DNA from: Gorsachius magnificus
Taxonomy: Eukaryota > Chordata > Aves > Pelecaniformes > Ardeidae
NCBI GenBank assembly: GCA_034008185.1
Contig: CM067083.1
Location: 121,108,837-121,172,836 of the forward strand
DNA length: 64,000 bases
Direction: 5' to 3'
The first letter of the stretch is position 1. The number at the start of each line of letters is the position of its first letter. This document shows, one piece after another, positions 23,330 to 36,300 of this stretch. Position numbers and translations under genes: made by a program. Below the pieces are notes generated by a model. It had not been told where the DNA came from and made no database searches. It was given only the letters and a program-made list of their open reading frames with translations.

Positions 23330-25400
23330 AATAATGCTTTCACCCTTCTTTTATTTGTTTTGGGTTTTGGGTTTTTTTTCCTCATTCCATCTTAATGATT
23401 TTAGGTAGTTCATTCATACAAATTGAATAATAGGTCTTTATTAGGCAATTGAGTTCTATTATACGTTCCTTTAAAAGTTTTCAAATAGTAAGAAAGAGAG
23501 AGGAAAAGAAAAGATTAATACAACAGAGAACATTTATGCAAGGCAGAAGAGAAAATAATTAGTTGCTGTACTTTGTTTGATCTATGCGGGGATAAAATGG
23601 ATAAACCCTGCATGTAAGAGGGCACCAGCAAGATTAAACACTTAATTGTGGTGATTCTGACTTACATTACCAAGGTTAAATTCAGGGTGAGAAACACACT
23701 GATAGGGGAAATTTTCACCCCTTTGGAAATAAAGGCCAAAGATCAACCATCAAGATGATCCTGTCCCTCTTCTACAGCTGTGCACTATTGGCTCCCTGTG
23801 TCACACTATAATGCACTGCAAATTTCAATCATTTGGGTTAAGAATATTTATTTTCAAAGCAGCATGTGAGAATGTACCCAGCATTGCACCTACTGGGTTA
23901 TTTTTCGGTAACTAGTTAGCACCTTTTGCTTTAGCATCTCCATTTCTAAACCCACAGATTATTATTGTGACTGAAGTGGGCTGTTGGAAGGAGTGTTTGA
24001 TTTGAAAAGGCTTTGTGCTATCTTAACAACTTCTTCACTGCCTCAGACAATAAAGACAGGGGAGGCAAAAGATCGCCAGTGAATCAAAGTCCAAGCACCA
24101 AGGAGCATCACCTGATGTCCTTTCCCAAGACCATCAGTCCCATCAGACTGAATCTATTTACATGAGCATTTAGTCTTGTTTATCTTTACCTGGACGTATG
24201 TTTACCTTCCTTCTTTATATCAGTTTTGTTAGTCTTCTCAAACAATGCCAGCTTGCAGCTCCTGCGTCTCAGCTACTTCTGCATATTTGCAAAAAGCTTG
24301 GTGTTAATTGTTTCAAATATTCTGCTCACATAGACGATACTATGACTTTTATGTTAAAATAGATACAAGTATTAGGTATACAGATAGCTATTTACGCAGA
24401 GTCCCTAGCTAGCTTAGTTCCTATGAGAAATTATAAATGGATAGTAACTTTCTTAATCTCTTTTGTCTCAAGGAATGATACATGGTGATAGATAGAAAGA
24501 GGCAATAGGCTGTGATTCATTAGTATTATTGCTTATTTCCTCCAGCTCTTAAAATCACTGACCATCTTCAGTTGATGTTCTTCCAGCAAAGAGATGCGTC
24601 TCTATGGACTGCATGTGCAGGCCGAATTCAGCCATGCCACTCCAAATGGCACTTTATCTCTCGAAAGGTATGACTGTTTGTGGGGGAAAGATGGAAGAAT
24701 TTGCCTCCGAATCACAGTGTGAGATTGTAATTCCATCTTTGACAGGAAATAAAGGCTTTTCCAACACAGTGCTGGACCTATGAAGACCATAAGTTCACAG
24801 ATGTGTTTGGTTTCTGAGACTGAGTGTGCAATTACTTTGAAGCTAATGTGTCCTCCTCTACGGGTAAGGGTAGGCATCCTGCATATGCCAAGTCCCTGTC
24901 ACAGTCCTCCATGCTGTGATGATAAGGGACCTTCCCTGGCTCTCCAGGACACTGTCCACCTGTCAAGCAGCAGCAGAACCACTGTACTCTACTACACAAC
25001 CTCAGGTGCTGGACATGACAGCTGGTACCCTACTGGCTTCAAGGAGAGAAGACACTTTAGGCAGATAAGATTTAGGTTCAGGGTTGAGTACAAGCACCAT
25101 CCAACGGCTGTGTCTTCTCACAAGGTGTGATGGGAAGGAAGAGGGAACAGGGAAGTGGGTAGGAAGAAAGACAGTACAGATGTGGATAAAGCTGGGGGAG
25201 AGCTGCCACAGCAGTAAAATCTCCTGCTTCTAGGTCACTATGACTTACTGCCTCCCACTCTGTAGCTAAAGGGATTCAGGAAAAGGATCATAACTCTCTC
25301 CATCATAGTCCCTTCCTTGGGCTGCTCCCACAGAAGCGTAATTACATGCCACCCCTTACTCAGGACTCAGCCTAAGGGCGCAATGTAACCCAGAGACACC
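23330..25400. other. Unique non-coding DNA
   Basis: No gene recognised. Two overlapping frames on opposite strands (24602-24877 minus, 24780-25130 plus) show no domain, no coding-like splice context and no promoter. Confidence 0.5.
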
Positions 25401-25401
25401 A

Positions 25402-25475
25402 GCAATGGAAAAGACCTATTAGGTCCATTTAGCCAATTCCCTAGACATTGCAGAGGTCTTCCCTTCCTGCTACGT
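25402..25475 (-). mobile_element. Possible very old CR1 3' end
   Basis: AATGGAAAAGACCTATTAGG followed by TCCATTTAGCCAATTCCC resembles the conserved tail block of old CR1 copies (TGGAAGGGACC then TCATCTAGTCCAA). The 8-bp tail repeat is missing, so the call is tentative. Confidence 0.33.
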
Positions 25476-25479
25476 CCAG

Positions 25480-27455
25480 CCTTGCTAGCCTTTGGGCATG
25501 AAAAGCTGTCATATAGCTGATGGGTTTGCCACTTCAGAGGTTCACACATTGCTGGGACTTCTGACACTGGGCTTCAGCAGTTCTTCAGATGTATAATAGA
25601 TGATGTTTATGTGACTGCAGAGTCCCCATGACCCTCGATGTGTCAGCATGGGTAACAGCAGAGTCTTTAATGTTAGGTTCAGTTGACACTACAGCACCTA
25701 TAGCAGGTGAGAATCAAAATAGGGTCTGTGAACAGCAGAGCTGATCTGGTACAACCTGGCTCATGAACAGGAGTGGTACAGAAGTAGTTTTAGTGCATAA
25801 AGTGGGAAAAAATGGCCACAGTCTGTGTGGGTATGCTGCAAAGCAATAGCTGAAGGAGGCATTTAGCCTTTGCAATGCTCTTCTGAGGGCATCTTCCCCA
25901 TGCAATGACACAAAGAGCAGAGAAGCTAGAGTTTGTGCCGACTCAGGCCATCAAAGTCCACATGCCACTTTGTCACAGGAGTCTCTTTGACCTCAAAACA
26001 GTGTGGTAGCAGATTTGAGTCTGGAACAGCTGCCATGGGTTTTTTGCTTATTTTTCTGGAGCTACAACAGTATCTATTAGTTCATAGTCCTCGTACATTT
26101 CCATAATGCTTCTCTTGTTCTTTGCCTATTTAATATTCTACTCCTCTGCCCAGAAATTAAGGGAAGTAGGGAGCCAAGTTTCTATCCATCTCCCATTCCT
26201 CTTGTTCCCTTGCCTCTTGTTCCTTTGCTAGAGGCAAAGCATAAGCAAACAAATCACTTCACTTCTCTTACCTGACTGGATTCAAAGTGCAAGTAGCCCC
26301 TTCAGGAGCATCAGAACATTTTATTCCCCTGCATGATAGTTGAATTCACACTCTATTGCTTGTAAAGCAAAAAATTAAAAGAAATAAAGGCAAAGAATCA
26401 GTGTGTGTGTTAAAGAAAAATAAACTAAATTAAACAGGGAAGAATTTAAACAAACGAAAAAAGAAGGAGAGAGAGAGATACCTGCAGAGGGAACAGCAAA
26501 ATGTTGTGTGCTTTCTTAGGGATTTAAAGACTGGAACCAACATACTTCCAAGGGCTGAGAAAAGTGGCCTTTTTTTTTAAAATCATTCCCCTCCTTAGGA
26601 TTTAAGACTCTATATTTTTTCTGTAAGAAATTTAAGAAGCCCCACTGCTGAAGTCCTACAGGATTCAGGCAGCCAGTGGTGCAGTATTAAGACTTATATC
26701 TAAGTTTAATGGGATTAATCAAGCATTTTCTCCGTGGAGGATAGAGATGGAACCTAGACAGTTAGCATAGTGAGAAACCAAATTGTTAGATGGGTAAATG
26801 TGAGGAGAATCCCATTCCTCAGTCCTGCCTCTCTCCCTCTTTAGGGTGCTTGAGTCCCTGCCTGCATGGATCTGAGATGAACCACTTTCTACCTCACTTC
26901 CACAGCACTAAAACAGAAATAGTGGCTTCCCTGACCTCGGAGGGGATAAATATGTTAACATCCAAAGGTTATGCCTGCATAAGCACCAGGGCTAAACATG
27001 TATCTTTAAAAGTTACCATCAGGAAGTTTAAAAAATTGTCAAGCTTTTGCAAAGTTTCCTTGTGTGCTTTCCCCTCACTGCTCTGAACTTGTCAGTTCCC
27101 CACTGTGGGTTACTTCTGCCATCTGAGCTGTGCCTGTTGTCACACCCTGCCCTCTGGTTGGTACAGGCTCCAATAAGGCCAGCACTTCAGTAGTGGTTAA
27201 AGACAACATGTCTTAGAAGCCACAAAGTCTCTTCTCTGGAAGTAATGATGTTTTGCTTTCTCAGAACCTCACTTGTCAGTGAGGTAGGAACTAAAGACCT
27301 TGTCTTGGACCTGCTTGGTTTCACAGGTGAAGCATGGCTTCTCACAACTGGCTTTTATATTCCACAGGTCTTGCCTCTCCCTACCTCAGAAATTTTCCAC
27401 CACAGTACCATGGTATTTCTATGTAGGCCAGCGAATGAGGTACAGCTGGGTGGCC
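25480..27455. other. Unique non-coding DNA
   Basis: No gene or transposon recognised. Short GA-rich and GT-rich runs occur at about 26401-26475. Confidence 0.5.
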
Positions 27456-27460
27456 TCATC

Positions 27461-27548
27461 GGTGTTCCACCAATGAGCCTAATGTGGTGGAACCAATGGT
27501 GGTTCCACCAATGAGGTGGAACACTCATTGGTGTTCCACCAATGAGCC
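27461..27548. repeat. Cluster of direct and inverted repeats (hairpin cluster)
   Basis: The 19-mer GGTGTTCCACCAATGAGCC occurs at 27461-27479 and again at 27530-27548. Between the copies lie two perfect 10-bp hairpins: TGGTGGAACC (27485-27494) with GGTTCCACCA (27501-27510), and GGTGGAACAC (27515-27524) with GTGTTCCACC (27531-27540), each with a 6-base loop. The same GGTGGAAC/GTTCCACC word is used repeatedly in both orientations. No terminal repeats or transposase link it to a known element. Confidence 0.88.
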
Positions 27549-27559
27549 ATGCCTGGCTC

Positions 27560-29600
27560 AGTGTTAAGGAGTAGGAGAAAACACGTAGTGTGAATAAGCA
27601 GCTGGGACAGAGACTGCCAGCTGATGCCCATAGTCCAAGGAGGCCCACAGGCGGCATATTTAACACAATTACTGTATGCCCCAATTTGCTTGCGATGATT
27701 ACAAAATATAGACAGTATCTCAGGTCCCAACAAAAACATGTAGAACACTATATTATCTTAGACTTTGGTGTGGGACACAGGACTTTATTTCACTTTCTTA
27801 AATTCTGTCCCTGCCAACTTACTGCTGCCAGTACCCTGGATGATGGATAGGACATGGGACCCTGTGCTTTGAACCATTAGCGAACTCTGAGAGGGGGGTT
27901 ATCCTCCATTGTACAATCTAGCGATGGACACTCGTCCTCAGCCCTATCGCTTTGCACCTTATCCACAATGTGATCAGACACTTTGAATGCTTTCCTCTTC
28001 TTACATGACCTGATGAAGTATCAACCATATAAGAGATTCTGGGATGTCTTCTTGTCATGCAAGAACATGAGAATACAGGGCTGGGTTATCAAGTCAACTG
28101 GATTTTATCTCAGGCATCTTCCCATCTTTATTCCATTACATATTGTATGCAATCTGTTGGCACTGGTAGTTTCATCAACAATTTTATCAAACTTTTTGAG
28201 GTCCAACTTAAAAACACTGGGATGCTTTTGCACCTCCACTGTGTTGTGTTTTCTCTTGGTCTCCCAAAGTATTGTTAGAAACAAGACCTTTGTTCCAGAA
28301 GGATAAACGAGTCTTTTCCACTCTGTTTTATGTTAAAGACTCCACATTCTCCTGTCTTTGGCATCTACCTTCCCTTGATTAATTACCACTTAAATAACCT
28401 TTTTTGGAAGCTAAGCAACCAAATTTTACAAATGTTTATGATTGGGTCTCATCTGCATTTACAAAATCACCTATATTTTTCAGTCTGTACTGGAAACCTT
28501 TTTCCTGCAGTACCTGGGTATTACAGCTGTCCTTTCTTCACAGTTGCATTATGTTACTGGATCCTGGGTATCCTGTAAATTAATTTCATTCACAGGTCCT
28601 TTTCTTCCTTCTTGTCATTATTTTTTCCTCAAAAGTATGATCTTACATTTTGACCTTGTGGATGGAAACACAACAGGCTACATGGTAGAATGTGATACAA
28701 TGAAGAGATTTTTGTGCTAGCACCAAACTGGAAGCATATAATACCCAAACTCCCTTTAATTAGGTGCCATAGTTTGCAAACACAGCTGTGTAGCTTTTAA
28801 AAGATGTCTTGGCCTAGCACAGCGTAGACCCCCAAGCCAGTTCTGTCCCACTTTGAGATTCCGTGCCTTGTGCTATGCTGTATGTTGCCCTTTATGTGGA
28901 AATTTTGGGTGAAGGAAATCAGAAAATACGGTTTTCCTCTCTATGAAAAAACATAAAGATCAAGGATGAGAATTAAACCTCGTTTTAGTTAAGACTGGTT
29001 TTTTGCTGTTGCCTGTACAGTTGTACCTGGAGCTGAAAACTAAACCAAGACTGATGGGATTATAGGAGAGACAGACATTTCATAGAACTGTTTGGACTTC
29101 CTCTAGGGGAAACAGGTAGAGAGGGAGCGATACCTCCAGATAGCAAGAGATCCACTCGACATAGTTTTCTAGGATACAGGGATTAAACACCTTCTAGAGT
29201 TGTACAGTTTCTTTAGGGATTAGATTAGAGTTTAGATTATTAGTTTAGGCTAAACTAGGGTGTTTCAGGACTTGTCTTAGAGCCAGCAAGGAAGCTGAAG
29301 TCTTAGTTCAACCTACTGCTTAGTTATTAACATGTTTCCTGATATGTTTTTGACCTGTCCCCACTGGAATTCACTAGATCTTTGTTTGCAGGGTGGCAAA
29401 CATCATGAACTGTTTCTAATATGGACAAAAATGGATCAGGCTGTCTCCTTTCAATTTACATAGCCCTCCAACACTATCCCAGCAGGTTTTACAGGTTCAC
29501 ACGCCTTGACGTGCCCTTATGCTAAAAGACACAGTACATCTTTGGTTTCACGTTGTGAATGCACCCCTTGGAGGGCTGCAACAGATTTCTCTCATCATTT
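27560..29600. other. Unique non-coding DNA
   Basis: No gene recognised. Overlapping hydrophobic frames at 27983-28720 lack domains and are probably T-rich chance frames. Confidence 0.5.
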
Positions 29601-29614
29601 AGGAACATTTTAAT

Positions 29615-29637
29615 ACACACACACACACACACACACA
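29615..29637 (+). repeat. (AC)11 microsatellite
   Basis: Eleven uninterrupted AC units plus a final A. It is likely length-polymorphic. Confidence 0.97.
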
Positions 29638-29798
29638 ATTACACACTACTAAACATGTCTTACAACCACAGGGCACCAGAGCAGACCAGGAAGACATTCA
29701 AGTCCAGGCACCATGCAAAGTGAACACAGCCTGTGTATAACACTTAGCTTAGAGGCCATGGAGTAGTCGCTATCCCTGGTTTATTTAGCAATTAATTA

Positions 29799-29880
29799 GA
29801 ATTGCAGAGTAATTTAGGTTGGAAGCAAATGTTGGGAGTCATCTGGTCCAAACCCCTGCTTATAGCAGGTTAACTTCCCA
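29799..29880 (-). mobile_element. Old, diverged CR1 3' end fragment
   Basis: GAATTGCAGAGTAATTTAGG then TTGGAAGCAAATGTTGGGAG and TCATCTGGTCCAAACCCCTG follow the CR1 tail block, with substitutions and a small insertion. It is older than the other copies. Confidence 0.7.
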
Positions 29881-29884
29881 GTTA

Positions 29885-31635
29885 GGTATACAGATGTAGC
29901 CCAGCCTTCTGAAGGCTAAATTAGGTGAGAGGTATGTTGCTCCTAAATATTAGCAGGAACTGGGTACACCGGTTCTGGGCCACACTCATTCTGGTGCTTG
30001 TAATGTCAATGCAGTTGTTCAGTGTGAGAGAAAAACAGAATTAGGTCTCCTGAATGTCTCCTGACTTACCTTCAGGACATGGTGACCATTTCTGTATTAA
30101 AAAGAAGGAGTCAGAGATATTCCCCTTTTCTGGAACTCATCTTTCTCTATCACTATGTTATTAGAAAAACCCCACATGCTTTTGGGTCCACAACGATAGG
30201 ACTCCTCTTAATGGTCCCCAGCATATTTTGGGAAATAGCACAGGGACCGTTCCTGATAGTTAACTTGGATACAGGTATTTTAATTTAAGGGGAAGAAAGT
30301 TTAATTGTGTAGGTGCAGGCCATTCCATGTTACTTAACCTCATCGCCTTCCAGCCACACTTAATTTACTTGCACAGATATAGTCAGTGTCTCTCCCTTAG
30401 AACTAACCTTTTTCATTTTTTTTTTCCGTATGGTCTAAATGATCATCTCCAAGGACAAGTGTCATCTCCTCTCCCTTTCTATAGTGGTAAAATCAAAATT
30501 CCTTGTAGGCCAAATATGGTACTGGAAAGGTTTATCATGAGGTAGCAACCCAAGGTCTTTAGAAGAGGTTTTACCATATTCTCCTTGCAGCACTGAGTAA
30601 AGCAGTACTTGTGGTAGTTCTCTCTCGCTGTGCCACATTGCTTAATCACATTACTCAGTGCTTTCATTTGCTCTAATTATTCTTCTTCAGTTGGAAGCCT
30701 TTTTTGCTCTGAGTAGAACATTTGCAATCTGCCTTTTTACCGTGCATGCAGAAAGTAGCATGTTTTTAACTTCTGAAAACTCATTCAAGGAGACAGCATC
30801 ATTTTTGTACATGGTGTTCTCGGAGAGTGCTGCGCATCCTGCATGCTTGGTTGGTAGCAGCTTAATGCTGTCGCGGTCCTCCAGGGGCTTGTCCCATGTG
30901 GTTATAATTAACTTTTAATGTCTGCCTTCAGGGCAAAACACTTAAGGGGTTAACCAGTTTTCTCCAAAAGAATGAATAGTTAAATGCTAACATACGTTTA
31001 TCAATATATTCCACAATGTGCAGGAAAATACCCAGAATTTTTTTCTTCTGCTTGTATCATATTTGTCTAATTCAGAGTCACTTGCAAACTTAAGAGTGGA
31101 GATTATACTTTCAAGTCTTATAATATAAATGTGCTTGCTACACGCTTCACACAATTTTAGTAGCTGAGTCAGTGTGAAGCTTTGTTGGACCAGATTTCAT
31201 TGGCATTTAACCATTGCATGCACTTGCAGTCTTTCTTTCTCCCATAAGTACATATTGCATCATGCTGGGACCTATGAGAATGTCTTAGTACAAGGACATG
31301 TATGACTTTGCAGCTAAACCAGACAGACTTTACTTCTAATGTTTCCAGAGAGATGGGGAAAGTTATTATATAAGAGTATAATTACTTCATCAGCTGGTTC
31401 TGCACTACTATAGCGGAATTCAGTTGTTAAACACAGTAGTACAGTGTCACCTGAGACACCCCAGGGTATCCGAGGCACCTATCCAGTGCTTAAAATGACA
31501 TTAAACATCTATATTTGGGGAACTCAATCCCACCTTAAATGTCAGTGTTCACACTGAAGGACACAATGAGCAGGATTGAGGTCCTCAAACACAGATGTCT
31601 AGTGCCCTTTTAGGCACTATAGGCTATCCTACCAA
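29885..31635. other. Unique AT-rich non-coding DNA
   Basis: Nothing recognised as a gene. A 9-bp inverted repeat (GCTTCACAC at 31144-31152 and GTGTGAAGC at 31172-31180) is the only structure noted. Confidence 0.5.
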
Positions 31636-31636
31636 T

Positions 31637-32338
31637 CCATAAAATTAAAGAATGGTTTGGGTTGGAAGGGACCTTAAAGATCATCTAGTTCCAACCCCAC
31701 TGCCATTGGCAGGGACACCTTCAAGTAGACCAAGTGGTTCAAAACCTCATCCAGCCTGGCCTTGGACATGTCCAGGGATGGGGCATCCATACCTTCTCTG
31801 GACAACCTGTTCCAGTGCCTCAGCACCCCCATAGTGAAGAATTTCTTTCTTATATCTAATCTTAATCTAGCCTCTCTCAGTTTAAAGCCATTGTCCCTTG
31901 CTTGCCACTACAGGCTCTGTCTTTCTTATAAGCCCCCTTTATATATTGAAAGGCCCCTGGAGCCTTTTCTTCTGCAGGCTGAACAACCCCAACTCTCTCA
32001 GCCTGTCTTCCGAGGACAGGTGCTCCAGCCCTTTGAGCATCTTTGTGGCCCTCCTCTGGATTTGCTCCAACAGGTCCATGTCCTTCATATGTTGGGACCC
32101 CAGAGCTGGATGCAGTACCCCAGGTGGCGTCTCATGAGAGCAGAATAGAGGAGAATAGAGGAGGAGAGTGACCCCCCTCAACCTGCTGGCCACGCTACTT
32201 TTGATGCAGCCCAGGATACGGTTGGCTTTCTGGGCCGCAAGTGCACATTGCTGGGTCTTATTGAGCTTCTCATCAACCAACATCCCCAAGTCCTTCTCAG
32301 GAGAAGGGTTCAGGGCTCCTGTAAATCCTTGGATACCC
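31637..32338 (-). mobile_element. CR1 LINE fragment with decayed ORF2 C-terminus
   Basis: About 700 bases of a minus-strand CR1: the tail block (GGGTTGGAAGGGACCTTAAA, TCATCTAGTTCCAACCCC), the 3' UTR, then the complement of the ORF2 end region. The minus-strand frame 32358-31939 keeps recognisable pieces ([59 protein letters not shown]). Between two of them a 10-bp duplication (AGAATAGAGG at 32142-32151 and 32152-32161) throws the reading out of frame until a later compensating change. It cannot move by itself. Confidence 0.94.
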
Positions 32339-32341
32339 AAG

Positions 32342-33185
32342 AGCATCTCCAATGACACCAGATCATTGTGTACAGGAAACTAAATTCTTCTTACTAAACC
32401 GAAACCATACAATCTGGCATCTTTCTGTGAATACCTGACTGAGCTCCAAATGAACTGTTGCTTATGTAGGTTGCAGTCTAGCACAAAAGTGTCTGGCTTT
32501 GAAGCAAGAAGCTTAGCGTGAGAGTTGCCTAGCTTCTTATTCTGTAGTCAGCATGTCTGCAGTGAGCTCTCAGCACTGCATGGTGTGGACATGCCTCGAA
32601 GGTCTGTTCTGAGGCTGGAGTAAGCCAGCAGAAGAAAGGCCAGGGCTCTCAAAGCATGCTGAGTGAGCCCACAAAAGGAGAGTGAACTTGTCAAGAAGCT
32701 GAAAGATTGAAAAAAATATTTTCCCTTCTTTACTCTTGTATGCTTGGCTGTGATTTTTTTTTTTTTTTTTTCATTGATGTATAGTCCAGAAATCTTGAGA
32801 GAGACTTAAGGGAGCACCGCATGTTTCAGGACTTGAATTCATCCTCTCTGGTGAGCACAGAAAACTGCTGGCCCACTGTCATGCTCTTCACCAGGAACTA
32901 GAGCAGCAAAAGCCCAGCCTTTCAGCTGTGATATCTCATAGTCCGCTGCTCATCAGTGGCTGAAGCCACCATCTCTGTGATTTGCTGAGCCTGAAGAGTG
33001 GGCACATTTTGCCTTGCCTGCTATGGGAGCAAAAACCTTCATCAGTAAAATGAAGAGGATCTCCAGGTTGACAACAGCTCAAGCAACACAGCTAAAATCC
33101 CCGAGAACTGAATAAAAGCTGCAGATAAAATTGAATTAATTACATGGCTTAGCCACTTTCCATCCATGTATCTTAAATAACAAAC
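32342..33185. other. Unique non-coding DNA
   Basis: No gene recognised. It contains a T18 homopolymer at 32754-32771. Confidence 0.55.
32754..32771 (+). repeat. Poly(T)18 tract
   Basis: A homopolymer run. No retroposed body was recognised downstream on the minus strand. Confidence 0.92.
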
Positions 33186-33189
33186 TCCA

Positions 33190-33305
33190 GGATGATGATC
33201 ATCCCACTTTTAGAGGTGGATGGGGATGAGGCACAAAAAATAAACTGCTTGCCCTTGCATTGCTTGGCAAATTAGTAACACATGTAAGGTAAGAGCCAAG
33301 ATCTC
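33190..33305 (-). repeat. Ancient MIR/CORE-SINE relic
   Basis: Read on the plus strand the blocks follow reversed MIR closely: GATGATCATCCCACTTTTAG, GTGGATGGGGATGAGGCACA, an ACTGCTTGCCCTTGCATTGC core, then AGTAACACATGTAAGGTAAG and AGAGCCAAGATCTCG. The order of all blocks is preserved. This is one of the two most convincing old SINE relics here. Confidence 0.6.
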
Positions 33306-33309
33306 GTGA

Positions 33310-36300
33310 GTGATATTCTTTCAGCTGACCACACTTTCAAGACTGCACAATGTTGTAAAGCAACATTTGATGGCTTCAGGCTGTTAATTCTCTGCATTGT
33401 CAGCCCATTCTATTGAGACACGACTGAGCAACATTAACTTTTATACACAATCATTTCCCTATTTGTTGACTTGACCTGATCTCAGTGGAGAGTTGCTGTC
33501 AGTACTCCTCAAAGAAAATGGGCTATGTTAAACGCCTTCAACTGGTGTTCAAGCAAAATCTTCAGTCAAACATAACTGCCTTTGAAAAGGGAAAAAGTGA
33601 AGAGGAAAAGAGCCTGATACTTAGCTTATTAGGTATTTCAGAAAACACTTAATACACTTGTCTGTGTATTGTCTGGGGCTCCAGAATATGCCTTTGACTT
33701 TCGATTTACAAAGTCTGATTTATTGTATTCTGCATGTCAAAGAGTGCAACCATGAGGTAAGGCCTCATAAACCATATAAAAATATTGTCTTCAGTGTTTC
33801 TAAGGCTCATATACATATTTATGAACAAAGAGTCAACCTTAAACATCAGATTTCATTGATGTTAGGAGACGTGCAATGACACGTGGTATACACAGTTACA
33901 CAATATAGCTCTTGGTAACTTCCAGTTAAATCATCCACTTTTAAAGAACATACCAACAATATGAAATCAAAAGGAAGTAATACACATCTTTTCCATGCTC
34001 CCCTCCTCTCAGTATTACAAGAACCTAAACTCATCTGTGTCAGCCCAGGCTGTATTTTCTTCTAAATCACACTCTTCTTTCAATAATGTTGGAGTAGGCG
34101 GACACTGTAAGAGTGAGGTCCCAGTCCACATACAGAAATAACATCGTTATCTTTCTTTTGATTCAGTTATGCTCCTTTATAAGTCTGCAGCTATTAAAGA
34201 TTTTTCATGCAATCATGTAATTCTTCAAACTCTTCCATAATAGACAAAATTTAATGCTTTGTGAAAACCATCATATGATAACAGATTGGAAGTTTTCTAT
34301 ATTGTTGTTAATAAATTACTTTAATTATAATTAGCACACTTCTGTGAAAGTAGGCTTGGCTGAAGCTATGTACATATAAATGAAATTGAATCAAAACTTT
34401 TTTCCTTAAAGGAACTGCTTGGAGCTGAGGAGAAGTAATGGGACCTTTTGTTCATTTGATATTGTCCAAATTACCACACAAATGAAAACTTTGATTTTGC
34501 ATCCAGTCAGTTAACACTCTTCCAAACAACTCGCAAACAGAGTGTAAAGCAGAAACAATCCCCCAAAAAAAGAATTTTTATTTAGAAACTCTAATTTAGG
34601 TTGGGGGTAAGGAGGGGTCTAGCCAAGTTTCACAGTATGGATATGACCTGACCTTGCCATCAGGCTGCAGGGCAAGAGAATGGACTTGGTATTGGTATGG
34701 ATGAAGAATGTATTCACAGGTGGGTTGAAGTGGTCAAATATGGCTAACTACATCATAGACATCTTCATTGGAGCTAATCATCTCCACTGCCTTTTATAGG
34801 CAGTGGAGAAGAACTGGCATGCTAAAAAGGAACAACTGAAGATGCCTTTAGCGTTCCTATTTACACATTTCCTAAAGAAAGCCTTTGGTAACTAGTTCAG
34901 AGATAGATGTCCTCACTGCAGACTTTTAAAGTCAGGTGAGGTTTGTTCTATCCTGAAATGCCCCTGAATTCAAGAGGATTGCCTCCATCTTCCCTACCCC
35001 TTAACTTATGCTTGTCTTAGATCTTAATTTAGAGACAACTCTTAATTCCCTCCAACTGCTAGATGCAATTGAAAACTGATTCTTCTTCAGTACACCAGCA
35101 TTTCTCTTACCCAATATCAGCTCTCCTAACCATGTATGTGCTGGTTTTCAATGGAGAAAGAAGTGTTTCTACAGGATTGTGTCAAGCTGTTGCAAGACCT
35201 GTGTGACAAATGGCCTCCTTGCAATTCTTCTCTCTCTTGCATATGTCAAACCCACAGACAACCGTTGAGATTAGACTGCTACCTTCAGGTCGTTACATTT
35301 AGGCAAGATGAATTTTTCTTCTCTGTGATATCCGTACAGCACTCAGTCACCTCTGAAGGTTTCACAGTGAGTGAGGTATATTTACAAGTCAGATTACTGG
35401 GTTGGAATATCCAGTGTTTTATAATAAATTTAGAAAAAGAGCTGATGAAAGCTTCACTAGTCCCCCACTGAAACATAAAAAAGAAAAAAAAATCTCTGTC
35501 TTCTGCTAATAAAATAAGTTCACCTCTTACTGCCTCTCTTTAGCTTTATTGAGCACTTGCCTGAACATAGGTTGAACCTGAGACAGAGAAAATCTTTTTT
35601 TTTTTTACATTTTCATGGACTTTGTATGGGTCCATAAAAAGAATGCTCTAAAATGTATTTTAAATAGGTTTATAATTTTAGACATGCCTTCAGCTTCCCT
35701 AAATCATCATACTTCTTCAGAAATCAATAGAATTCTGTATTTCAACTAATTGAAGACCTATCTCTTTATTTTTTCCATTTTAGGGAACTTGGGGGCTTTT
35801 CTTTTTTTAATTTTTTTTTTTCGGTTAAATCTTTTCACCAGTGTGAACATCTAAGCTTATAAAAAACACATAAGAAACAGACTCATCAGTTAATGTTATC
35901 ATGTTCAACTGTAATAGTGTTAGGAAATACTCTGGTTTTAGTTTCAAAATGGTTTATCTTCTTTTCCCCCCCTTTGGAAACATGGTCTAAACTAATAGTT
36001 ATTGTGCACACACTTCAACTTTTTAATATCTTTTCTTTGGGGAATACACAGGGAAAAAAAGAATGCAGAGTTTAAAAGATGTTTCAACTTTTAGTAATTA
36101 AGCTCTGGTGAGTGTTGCAAGAATATTTAATGCTCTGCTGCTCTATCTGAGGATGATCTGGAGACTTACAAGGAATTACAAGAACATGATTTACAAAAAC
36201 ATAAAGCTCACATTGTCAAAGCATCCTCTGAAATGCTTTCGGATAAGAAAGTTTTTCTAGCATTTTGTTAGAAACAGGCAGCGGAGAGAGTCTCATGGCA

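Noticed and set aside
27355..27748. Minus-strand frames rich in His, Trp and Pro around 27.5 kb.
   Set aside because: The peptide repetition simply reflects the hairpin cluster at 27461-27548. There is no independent coding evidence.
31652..32148. Plus-strand frames overlapping the 31.6 kb CR1.
   Set aside because: They are antisense shadows of the minus-strand CR1 ORF2 remnant.
35136..35471. 111-codon plus-strand frame.
   Set aside because: No recognisable domain and no gene context; consistent with chance.
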